From JANOSH01 sp031415695 (lineage in GTDB: Bacteria > Actinomycetota > Acidimicrobiia > Acidimicrobiales > Ilumatobacteraceae): a stretch of DNA of 64,000 bases. The stretch is taken from positions 62,001 through 126,000 of the forward strand of contig JANOSH010000061.1 in the NCBI GenBank assembly GCA_031415695.1. Direction: 5' to 3'. The position numbers and the translations under genes are program-made. Below, one piece after another: positions 18,658 through 25,779 of the stretch (positions are counted from its first letter, which is position 1; each line of letters begins with the position of its first letter). The notes beneath the pieces were generated by a model, which saw nothing but the letters and a program-made list of their open reading frames with translations, made no database searches and had not been told where the DNA came from.

Positions 18658-19245
18658 ATGATTGGCTACATGAAGCACGCCACCCCCTTCGATGCCCGAC
18701 AACTCGACATTGCCACGCGCATATTTCTCCACGGCTATACCAACATCTCAGTCGGCAGCGGCGAATGCGCCGCACCCGGGTGCAGGGGATGCAGCGGCGC
18801 CGACCAACCGTGGTCATACACCATTGGCATGGTCGACCATGGCCTGCCTGAACTGGTCACCACAGGGTTGGCCAATACCCACGTGATTGACCTCACCAGC
18901 ATGGTCTGGGGTCGGTACAAAGCAGGGCGCGCAATGACCATCGATGACGTTGGCTCTCTTGGCCCGGTGTCGGTCCGTCTCGATTCCGTACCAGTCCATT
19001 GGCTGACCCACGACCTGTCGCGCATATCTCTGTGGCTCGACCACTACGGTCCCGGCCGCAACCAGATCCAGGCGCCGTCATTGGCCCAGGTCGTCTGGAG
19101 CGACGCCGACGGTCGGTTCCCTGACCATCCCCGGTGTTGCCCCGACGTGGTTGCGGCACAACCATTGCTGAGTAGCGACTGGCTGCGCTATCCACGGCGC
19201 CAACCTCGACGAAATCGCCGCCAACGCACTAGGCGTTCTTGGTGA
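18658..19245 (+). CDS. DUF4262 domain protein
   Basis: A 195-residue protein with the DUF4262 pattern: SYTIGMVDHGLPELVTTGL, a central VRLDSVPVHWL strand, LDHYGPGRNQIQAPSLAQVVWSDADGRFPDHPRC and AAQPLL. A Cys-rich insert (CAAPGCRGCSG) precedes the domain. The ATG at 18658 was preferred to a TTG at 18640. The last 15 residues are Arg-rich and do not look like a natural ending, while the next frame over reads sensibly (NLDEIAANALGVLGE), so a frameshift near 19185-19195 is possible. Function is unknown. Confidence 0.75.
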   Translation: MIGYMKHATPFDARQLDIATRIFLHGYTNISVGSGECAAPGCRGCSGADQPWSYTIGMVDHGLPELVTTGLANTHVIDLTSMVWGRYKAGRAMTIDDVGSLGPVSVRLDSVPVHWLTHDLSRISLWLDHYGPGRNQIQAPSLAQVVWSDADGRFPDHPRCCPDVVAAQPLLSSDWLRYPRRQPRRNRRQRTRRSW

Positions 19246-19263
19246 AACCCTCGCTCAGCCGGG

Positions 19264-20967
19264 CTACTTACCGGGCTTGCGCTTTTGGATGTTGGCCCAC
19301 TCGTCGCGAAGTCCCACCGTGCGATGAAACAACATGGGCTCGGTCGGGTCGTGTGCGAAGTATCCGAGGCGCTCGAACTGCACCACTTGGCCCGGCGCAG
19401 TGTCGGCCAGGGCCGCTTCCGCCTTGGCGCCTTCTATTAACTCGCGCGACGTTGGGTTGAGATCGTCGAACGGGTCGCCGGTACGGTCGCCCGGAATTTC
19501 AGCGAAAAACAACCGGTCGTACAACGCCACAGTCGCTTCGACACAATGCGCAGCAGACACCCAGTGCATAGTGGACTTAACCTTGCGGCCGTCGGTGGCG
19601 TTGCCACCGCGGGTCAGCGGGTCATAGGTGCACTGCACTTCGACAACGGTGCCGTCGGCGTCAGTGGTGAAGCCGGTGCACGTAACAAAGTAGGCCGACC
19701 TCAGCCGCACTTCACGCCCGGGTGTCAAGCGGAAATACTGTGGCGGCGCGTCGGCCATGAAGTCGTCTTGTTCGATATAGAGGACGTTCGAAAATGCAAC
19801 AGCGCGGACACCATCGTCGGCGTTCTCGGGGTTGTTGGCCACCTCCTGATACTCCACAACAGGCTCGCCGTTAGCGTCGACGGGCCAGTCACTGATTACG
19901 AGCCGAAGCGGCCGCACGACGGCCATGCGGCGTAGCGCCGTGCGGTTGTGTTCGGTGCGGACAAATGACTCGAGTAGTTCGAGGGCATGACGGCTGTTGG
20001 TGCGCGACACCCCAACGAATTCACAGAACGCTCGAATAGCCGATGCCGGATAGCCACGGCGTCGTAGCGCCCGCAGCGTGGGCATTCGCGGGTCGTCCCA
20101 GCCGTTGACGACATTGTCGGCCACCAGCTTGGCTAGCCGCCGCTTCGAGGTCATGGTGTATGTGAACTCGAGCCTGGCGAACTCGGTCTGGCGTGGCCGG
20201 TCGAGCGGCAGGGGAAGTTGATCGAGATACCAGTCGTACAACGCCCGATGACTGTCGAATTCGAGGGTACAGAGTGAGTGCGTAACGCCCTCGATGGCGT
20301 CGCTTTGCCCATGGGCCCAGTCGTACGTTGGGTAGATGCACCAGGTGTCGCCGGTGCGGTGGTGATGAGCGCGACGGATGCGGTACATGACCGGATCACG
20401 AAGCTGCATATTTTCGTCCTGCATGTCGATCTTGGCTCGAAGCACCCGCGAGCCGTCGGCGAACTCGCCGGCACGCATGCCTCGCAACAGCGCCAGGTTG
20501 TCGGTCACCGACCGGCTCCGGAATGGGCTTTCGATACCCGGTTTGCCGTACCCGCCACGCTGTAGCGAAATGGTCTCGCTGTCCTGATCATCGACGTAGG
20601 CAAGACCCTGCTCGACCAACAGTTCGGCCCAGGCGTACAGCTGTTCGAAGTAGTCGGACGCATACCGGATCGGGTTGGGAGGGGTGAACCCCAACCACGC
20701 CAAATCGGCAACAATGCCGTCGACAAATTCGGTGTCTTCGGTGTCGGGGTTGGTGTCGTCGAACCGCAGGTTGCAGACGCCAGCGAATTCCGCAGCTAAC
20801 CCAAAATCGAGGCAGATGGCCTTGGCATGTCCAATGTGCAGGTAGCCGTTTGGTTCGGGCGGGAAGCGGGTCTGCACACGACCGCCGAACGTGTCGTTAG
20901 CGGCGTCGGCGCGTACCAAATCACGAACGAAATCGGATGGCGCACTGGTGTCGTCGGGCAGATTCAC
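19264..20967 (-). CDS. glnS: Glutaminyl-tRNA synthetase
   Basis: A 567-residue class I aminoacyl-tRNA synthetase that charges tRNA-Gln directly. The HIGH motif is in FPPEPNGYLHIGHAKAI, followed by NLRFDDTNPDTEDTEFVD; the KMSKS equivalent is TMTSKRRLAKLV. The SRTNS segment, the anticodon-binding barrels (about 350-560) and the motif LIEGAKAEAAL are those of bacterial GlnRS rather than GluRS. The GTG at 20967 is the true start: a -10 box TAACCT (20975-20980) lies seven bases upstream, giving a leaderless message, and the in-frame sequence further upstream is low-quality. Most Actinomycetota make Gln-tRNA by the GatCAB route, so presence here is notable. Confidence 0.95.
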   Translation of the reverse strand: MNLPDDTSAPSDFVRDLVRADAANDTFGGRVQTRFPPEPNGYLHIGHAKAICLDFGLAAEFAGVCNLRFDDTNPDTEDTEFVDGIVADLAWLGFTPPNPIRYASDYFEQLYAWAELLVEQGLAYVDDQDSETISLQRGGYGKPGIESPFRSRSVTDNLALLRGMRAGEFADGSRVLRAKIDMQDENMQLRDPVMYRIRRAHHHRTGDTWCIYPTYDWAHGQSDAIEGVTHSLCTLEFDSHRALYDWYLDQLPLPLDRPRQTEFARLEFTYTMTSKRRLAKLVADNVVNGWDDPRMPTLRALRRRGYPASAIRAFCEFVGVSRTNSRHALELLESFVRTEHNRTALRRMAVVRPLRLVISDWPVDANGEPVVEYQEVANNPENADDGVRAVAFSNVLYIEQDDFMADAPPQYFRLTPGREVRLRSAYFVTCTGFTTDADGTVVEVQCTYDPLTRGGNATDGRKVKSTMHWVSAAHCVEATVALYDRLFFAEIPGDRTGDPFDDLNPTSRELIEGAKAEAALADTAPGQVVQFERLGYFAHDPTEPMLFHRTVGLRDEWANIQKRKPGK

Positions 20968-21018
20968 CTGGCAAAGGTTAGTGCGTCCACCCAGCCCACG
21001 AGCGGGGGTTCTCGGCAC

Positions 21019-21024
21019 TAGTGT
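21019..21024 (+). promoter_or_regulatory. -10 box of a leaderless promoter
   Basis: TAGTGT followed by exactly seven bases and the ATG at 21032. It is divergent from, and 38 bp away from, the equally spaced TAACCT box of glnS, so the two genes share a very compact promoter region. Confidence 0.6.
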
Positions 21025-21031
21025 CGGGGCG

Positions 21032-21577
21032 ATGCGCCTTAACGTTCGCCGGTACATTGTTCTCGGTATGGTCGGCCTCGCTGCGTGTGGGTCATCGGTC
21101 GCACCCAAGGGGCCAGAAACATCGCGGGCCGCACCCGCCGCGGCACCCGCTACCGCGGCACCCACCGCGTCAGGCAGCGCTACTGCAAGTGCGCCAACCT
21201 CAGCCGCCGCAACCCCGAGCGGCGACGGTTCGAAATTTTGTCAGCTCTCAAAGCAGCAGTTTGACCGAATCCCTGAACTTATGGCGAAGATTCCCAACGC
21301 AACCGCCAACGACGCCAAGAAATTGCTCGACGAGGTCGCCGCCGAGTCCGCCACCATCGTCGCCTCTGCCCCCAGCAGCCTCAAGGCCGATATCGCCATA
21401 ACGGTACAAGCCAGCCAGCTTGCTCGGGCCATGCTGCTCAACAAGAACGACCCCACGGTCACCGACAAGTTCACCAAATTGGTGGCCGATCCGGAATTTG
21501 TAGCAGCCAGTGGACGTGTGGCGAGCTACTACAAGACCAATTGCGGTTTCGACCCCGCTTCGCTAGCTGGCGGCTAG
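21032..21577 (+). CDS. Small secreted lipoprotein, function unknown
   Basis: A 181-residue protein with a lipobox (MVGLAACGS, Cys at about residue 19), an Ala/Pro/Ser/Thr-rich linker and an all-helical C-terminal domain of about 110 residues (KFCQLSKQQFDRIPELM to NCGFDPASL) holding two cysteines that could pair. This layout is common among actinobacterial lipoproteins of unknown role. The start is set by the leaderless promoter. It overlaps the 3' end of the MFS gene by 15 bp on the opposite strand. Confidence 0.75.
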   Translation: MRLNVRRYIVLGMVGLAACGSSVAPKGPETSRAAPAAAPATAAPTASGSATASAPTSAAATPSGDGSKFCQLSKQQFDRIPELMAKIPNATANDAKKLLDEVAAESATIVASAPSSLKADIAITVQASQLARAMLLNKNDPTVTDKFTKLVADPEFVAASGRVASYYKTNCGFDPASLAGG

Positions 21578-22738
21578 AACCTCCGGGGTTGGTTGACGGG
21601 CATAGTACGAACGTCCGGCGAGTAGCGCCCCGGCTATCACAACGACAGCCATCGATACGGCGCACGTGGTGTAAGCAAACGTTCGCCCACGGTCGTCGTA
21701 CAACGAGCCGGCAACGATGGCCGTGATTCCACCAACCAACACCTGCACGCCGCCAAGCATGCCCTGGGCTCCGGCCTGGCGCTCGGGCGGAACAGCCATA
21801 CTGGCGGCGACACTCGTGCTCGACACCGTGAGACCGTCGTTCACGGCATGGAACATGGCGACGGCGAACATGGCACCACCCGAGGGCATTTGACCATAGA
21901 GAAACATGAACATCGCTCCCAACGTCAGCCCCAAGGTGGCGACTCGAAACGGGCCGAAACGCTGCGCCATTCGGCCACCCGCCGCACCCATGACGATGAG
22001 CGGGAGGGCGAACAACGTGATGCCAATGTTCGCAATCCAGTCACTAGCCCTCAGGTCCGATAGCACCAATACCCAGAGCGCATCGAAGGTGCCGATCATG
22101 AGGAACACCGCCATGCCAAGGACCACCGCCCCGGCGAAGGCTCGTATTCGGAACAGATCGAACGCCAACCTCGACGACGTTGCCTCGACGGTTTCGCTAA
22201 CGCTGATGCGAGCAATTATTGGGTAACACGCCAACGTTGCTGCCGCTATCAGCAAAAACGGAGACGGAATGCCGAACGGGCCAACAAGCACGGCCGATAC
22301 CGCCGGCCCGAGGGCAAAACCCGATACGTCGGCCGACAAGAGCACCCCGATGTTGTGGCCAATCTGATCGGGCTCGGCCAGGATCACCATGCGTCGCAGG
22401 GCCGGAATAGCGGCTCCGGCACCAACACCCATGACAATGCGCGCTAGTAACAGCACCCCTACCGATCGACCAACGGCCATGCCGAGCAACCCGGCTATCG
22501 ACAAGCCCATCCCAAGGCAGACGAGTAGTCGGGCGTGACCACGGTCGGCTTGAGGTGCGAGCAGGATTTGCGTCGCGAACGACGCGAAGAAACCCACGCC
22601 GACGATGAGGCCCAAGGCGCTTGGGCTGATGCCGTACTCGTCTCGGAAATCGTCGAGGACCGAGAACATCACCCCGTACCCTGCAGCCAAAAGGCCGTTG
22701 AGCACGCCAACTGCAAGAACTAGCCGTCGACCGTGCAC
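21563..22738 (-). CDS. MFS transporter
   Basis: A 391-residue protein with about 12 membrane helices. The first cytoplasmic loop carries ILLAPQADRGHARLLV (the MFS motif A position) and helix 4 has LLLARIVMGVGAGAAIPALRRMV, the usual drug-efflux-like sequence. The GTG at 22738 was chosen because TAGCCT lies 8 bases upstream and because the frame above it runs into the divergent enoyl-CoA hydratase gene. The substrate cannot be told from sequence. Confidence 0.85.
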   Translation of the reverse strand: MHGRRLVLAVGVLNGLLAAGYGVMFSVLDDFRDEYGISPSALGLIVGVGFFASFATQILLAPQADRGHARLLVCLGMGLSIAGLLGMAVGRSVGVLLLARIVMGVGAGAAIPALRRMVILAEPDQIGHNIGVLLSADVSGFALGPAVSAVLVGPFGIPSPFLLIAAATLACYPIIARISVSETVEATSSRLAFDLFRIRAFAGAVVLGMAVFLMIGTFDALWVLVLSDLRASDWIANIGITLFALPLIVMGAAGGRMAQRFGPFRVATLGLTLGAMFMFLYGQMPSGGAMFAVAMFHAVNDGLTVSSTSVAASMAVPPERQAGAQGMLGGVQVLVGGITAIVAGSLYDDRGRTFAYTTCAVSMAVVVIAGALLAGRSYYARQPTPEVLAAS

Positions 22739-22781
22739 GACCAACGAGGCTACTGCCTCGGCGTTGTGACACGCTGGGCGA

Positions 22782-23552
22782 ATGCCTGGAACCGTCGAGT
22801 TGCACGTCGAATCGTCCGTCGCCAATGTCTGGCTCAACCGTCCCGAGTCGGCCAATGCAATGAACGTCGATATCGCCAACGATCTCCATGCCGTCTGCAC
22901 CGAACTCGCGGCACGACCCGATATTCGCTGCATCCTGTTACGTGGTCGAGGCAAGATGTTTTGTGCCGGAGGCGACGTAAAGGCGTTTGTCGACGACGCC
23001 GAACTGGTCGCAACATTGCTGGCCGCCTGGCACCCGGCGCTGAGCGCTCTCTTGTCTCTTGACGCCCCCATCGTCACAGCGGCCCAAGGAAGTGCAGCGG
23101 GTGCTGGCCTTGGCCTAGTCGTTGCTTCCGACTTGGTCATCGCATCGCGTAGCTGCAAGTTCGTGATGGCTTACACCGCTATCGGACTCAGCCCCGACGG
23201 CGCTACTTCGTGGTTCCTGCCTCGTCTCGTGGGTCATCGTCGCGCCGCCGAACTCACACTGCTCAACAGGGTCCTCACCGCCGAGCAGGCCGAGTCGTGG
23301 GGCATGATCAACAACGTTGTCGATGACGACAAACTCGATGCCGAAGCCGAGGCGCTCGCCGCCAAACTGGCCCAGGGACCAAGCCGAGCCTACGCGTCGG
23401 CGCGACGTTTGCTGCACGAGTCGTCGACCAACACGCTCGCCCAACATTTACATCGCGAGGCCGACGAAATGATCGCCAATTCTCGATCAAGCGACGGTCG
23501 TGAAGGCATCACGGCATTCGCCGCTCGTCGAAAGCCGGAGTTCACCGGCTGA
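22782..23552 (+). CDS. Enoyl-CoA hydratase/isomerase family protein
   Basis: A 256-residue crotonase-fold protein of normal length. It has NRPESANAMNVD, the oxyanion pair LLRGRGKMFCAGGDVKAF and GSAAGAGLGLVVASDLVIAS, and YTAIGLSPDGATSWFLPRLVG. The position after GLSPD has Gly where many hydratases have the second catalytic Glu, so the protein may be an isomerase or otherwise modified. Its 3' end overlaps the convergent mazF-like gene by 11 bp. It begins 43 bp from the divergent MFS start. Confidence 0.88.
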   Translation: MPGTVELHVESSVANVWLNRPESANAMNVDIANDLHAVCTELAARPDIRCILLRGRGKMFCAGGDVKAFVDDAELVATLLAAWHPALSALLSLDAPIVTAAQGSAAGAGLGLVVASDLVIASRSCKFVMAYTAIGLSPDGATSWFLPRLVGHRRAAELTLLNRVLTAEQAESWGMINNVVDDDKLDAEAEALAAKLAQGPSRAYASARRLLHESSTNTLAQHLHREADEMIANSRSSDGREGITAFAARRKPEFTG

Positions 23553-23877
23553 ATCGACAGTCGACCGCAACAGCGAGAGCCTCGCAAATCTCGACCATGC
23601 GGCGGTCGCTCAATCTTCCGATTCGGTCAGTAAGTACACCTACGGAAACGCTTTCGACCGAATCAAGGTTGACAGCTGTGCGTCGGCCAACTGGATCATC
23701 GCCGGGCTCAAGCACTACCTCACTGGCTATCCCGCGGATAGTCGTCGTGCACGGCGCAATCAACGCTCTGCGCAACCGAGGGATCGCAACGTCTCGAGAA
23801 AGAACTACAACAGGGCGGCGGCCAATCTCAGGAGGTTCGCACCACCAAAGTTCTCCACGCAACGGCAGGGAACTCAC
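23542..23877 (-). CDS. MazF/PemK-type endoribonuclease toxin
   Basis: A 111-residue protein with the MazF fold signature: RGELWWCEPPEIGRRPVVVLSRD at the start, ALIAPCTTTIRG, EVVLEPGDDPVG, AVNLDSVESVSVGVLTDRIGRLS and the closing helix MVEICEALAVAVDC. MazF toxins cleave mRNA at short motifs. It starts in an ATGA overlap with a 39-residue antitoxin gene, which is itself ATGA-coupled to an ABC permease gene, so the toxin is the last gene of a four-gene coupled set. Confidence 0.85.
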   Translation of the reverse strand: MSSLPLRGELWWCEPPEIGRRPVVVLSRDVAIPRLRRALIAPCTTTIRGIASEVVLEPGDDPVGRRTAVNLDSVESVSVGVLTDRIGRLSDRRMVEICEALAVAVDCRFSR

Positions 23878-23993
23878 GACGCAGCTGCCGTGTTTCGGAA
23901 TGAACTCAGGTCACCCCATTCATCGGGTTCGTCGATTGGGTGCTCGTCGTACGCACTGTAGGCAGCGTCAATTGCTTCTACGCTAACCCTCAT
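23874..23993 (-). CDS. Short MazE-like antitoxin
   Basis: Only 39 residues, from the ATG at 23993, too short for most gene callers. The sequence VSVEAIDAAYSAYDEHPIDEPDEWGDLSSF is acidic and Pro/Asp/Trp-containing, like the toxin-wrapping C-terminal tail of MazE antitoxins, but no DNA-binding domain precedes it. It begins in an ATGA overlap with the permease stop (23990-23993) and ends in an ATGA overlap with the toxin start (23874-23877). Lacking a DNA-binding part, it cannot autoregulate in the usual way; expression would follow the ABC genes upstream. Confidence 0.75.
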   Translation of the reverse strand: MRVSVEAIDAAYSAYDEHPIDEPDEWGDLSSFRNTAAAS

Positions 23994-24619
23994 ATCCAGC
24001 GTCGGCGAATGAACCGGCTCGAAACAAGCAGCGTCACATCGACCAATAGGGCAACGACTGCGGTGCCGACAAGCCCTGCCCACACCAGGCCGCTATCGGA
24101 TACATCTTCCCCGCCACCCTGGATGAACACGCCGAAGCCTGCGACGTGACTGGGTAACAACGCCACCATGCCCGCTGCCGATAGTGCCCCCCAACGCACG
24201 CCAGTCAGGATGTCGCGGCGCGCCAGAGGCACACCGATTGTCCACGCTCGCTGCAACCGGCTCATACCCAACGCTATGGCTGTCTCGCCGATGGCCGGTT
24301 CAATCGATGCAAGACCATCGGTCGTGCGCCGAACCACAAATCCGGCGACCGTGGCAGCCATGGCTACGCCGTACCACGGACTGTTGAACCGCGGCGCGGT
24401 GACAATGCCGCTGGGTAGCAGCACTACTGGTGGTACCGCAATCATGACGCCACCGAGGAACCTGACCAGTCGGGTCGACCATCGCCAGCCACGGGCCGAC
24501 AATCCGAGCAGCAAACCAACCGCCGAGCCCAACGTCGTTGCGACCGCCACCCAACCCAAGTGGTCGATGAACCGGTCGCGAAAAACAGGCGACCATTGCG
24601 ACCACCACGCAGAGTTCAT
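23990..24619 (-). CDS. Osmoprotectant-type ABC transporter permease
   Basis: A 209-residue integral membrane protein of the OpuCB/ProW class with five to six helices. The EAA loop that docks to the ATPase is present: IGETAIALGMSRLQRAWTIGVPLARRDILTG. Its ATG overlaps the ATPase stop (TGATG at 24619), and its TGA overlaps the antitoxin ATG. No substrate-binding protein gene is adjacent on either side. The permease itself looks intact, unlike its partner ATPase. Confidence 0.85.
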   Translation of the reverse strand: MNSAWWSQWSPVFRDRFIDHLGWVAVATTLGSAVGLLLGLSARGWRWSTRLVRFLGGVMIAVPPVVLLPSGIVTAPRFNSPWYGVAMAATVAGFVVRRTTDGLASIEPAIGETAIALGMSRLQRAWTIGVPLARRDILTGVRWGALSAAGMVALLPSHVAGFGVFIQGGGEDVSDSGLVWAGLVGTAVVALLVDVTLLVSSRFIRRRWI

Positions 24620-25698
24620 CAGTTCACCGGAAGATGCGGGTCGAGCGCGGGCATGCCGATAACGCCAACGATATGACCGTCGGAGTCGACTTTTACGACC
24701 ATTCGCGACGGCGATGTAACGATGCCATCGAGCACAGCAAGCAGCGTGTCACCGTTGGTGACGGTGGATTGCGGCGACACGATGGGGACCTCGGTCAACG
24801 GGCCGGTACCGAGTCGGCTGGCGTCGAGCCAACCCACCGGCCGGCCCCCGTCGGAGATAAGGAGCCACCGGCCAGCCCGAGTCGCCAACTCGCGGGCGTC
24901 GGCCGAACTGGCCCCAAGGGCAAGGATCGGCAGCGAATCAACCGCCACCTCGTCGAGGGGCAACAGGGACAACCGACGCAGGCCACGCGCATCGCCGAAC
25001 AACGCCGACACCTCTCGGTCGACCGGACGGGCGAATACCGCATCGGGCGAACCGGTCTGCAACACGCGTCCGCCGTGACCAAGAACCACCACGAACTGCA
25101 CCCGTTCCATCAGCCGCGACGTAGCGGTATCGGCCAATACCAGCGTGAGGCTTCGCTGCGTCGCAACGTCGAGAAAGGTACCTCGCAACTCCGAACTCAG
25201 TGCCGGGTCGAGGCCGGCAAAGGGATTGTCGAGTAACACAACGTCGGTTTCGGCGACGAGCGAACGCGCGAGCGCAACCCGCACTTTGTCGGCCACCGGC
25301 AGCCGGCCTGGAAGCGACCCGAATGACGACGCGAACCCCAACGAGCGCAGCAGATGTTCAGACCGGGCGGTCGATGATCGACGCCGCCGTCTACTGTGCC
25401 GCACGGCGAACGCGACGTTGTCGACAGCCGACCGATGCGGAAACAATGTCGGCGAAAACCAACCGACCCGGCGACACAGCGCAGCTGATCGCAACCGTGT
25501 CACGTCGAGTCCGTCGAGTTCTACGACACCCGAATCGGCCTGTTCCAGTCCGTTGATGAGCCGCAGGAGCGTCGACGGACCTGGCCCTGTCGGACCCGTA
25601 ACCACCGAAACTGCACCCGCCGGAAACTCCACACTGACGTCGACCAACACCGAGGATCCGCTGAGTGATCGTTTCCCCACGCTCTGGAACGAGATCAC
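24619..25698 (-). CDS. Degenerate ABC ATPase with C-terminal CBS-like region
   Basis: A 359-residue homologue of OpuCA/ProV-type ATPases (about residues 1-240 NBD, 245-355 CBS-like) that has lost every catalytic feature. The Walker A is GPTGPGPST (35-43) with Pro41 where the essential Lys should be. The Q-loop Gln is Ser (WFSPTLFPH, about 82). The LSGGQ signature is replaced by LPVADK (133-138). Walker B reads VVLLDNPF, Asn158 instead of the catalytic Glu. The switch His is gone (LVLADTAT, Ala189). The rest (D-loop GLDP, RVALARSL, reading frame, length) is well kept, so the gene is under selection as a protein. It starts at a GTG at 25698, 38 bp from the groEL terminator. Confidence 0.88.
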   Translation of the reverse strand: MISFQSVGKRSLSGSSVLVDVSVEFPAGAVSVVTGPTGPGPSTLLRLINGLEQADSGVVELDGLDVTRLRSAALCRRVGWFSPTLFPHRSAVDNVAFAVRHSRRRRRSSTARSEHLLRSLGFASSFGSLPGRLPVADKVRVALARSLVAETDVVLLDNPFAGLDPALSSELRGTFLDVATQRSLTLVLADTATSRLMERVQFVVVLGHGGRVLQTGSPDAVFARPVDREVSALFGDARGLRRLSLLPLDEVAVDSLPILALGASSADARELATRAGRWLLISDGGRPVGWLDASRLGTGPLTEVPIVSPQSTVTNGDTLLAVLDGIVTSPSRMVVKVDSDGHIVGVIGMPALDPHLPVN

Positions 25699-25735
25699 AT
25701 GCCATTGTCGCGCACTTCAGCAGCGAAAACAGACA

Positions 25736-25765
25736 AAACCCCCCGAGCCGAAGCCCGAGGGGTTT
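25736..25765 (-). terminator. UUCG-tetraloop terminator after groEL
   Basis: On the minus strand a 13-bp stem (AAACCCCUCGGGC pairing with GCUCGGGGGGUUU, two G-U pairs) closes a UUCG loop and is followed by a U-rich tract. It lies 15 bp after the groEL stop codon and should end that transcript before the ABC genes. Confidence 0.85.
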
Positions 25766-25779
25766 CAAACAACTGTGGA

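Noticed and set aside
18621..18851. Frame starting ATGAAGGACC before the DUF4262 gene
   Set aside because: Different frame from the DUF4262 domain and His/Arg-rich without motif.
20967..21165. Longer GlnRS start at 21165
   Set aside because: The added 66 residues are Ala/Arg/Pro-rich, cross the divergent lipoprotein promoter and start, and are upstream of a well-placed -10 box.
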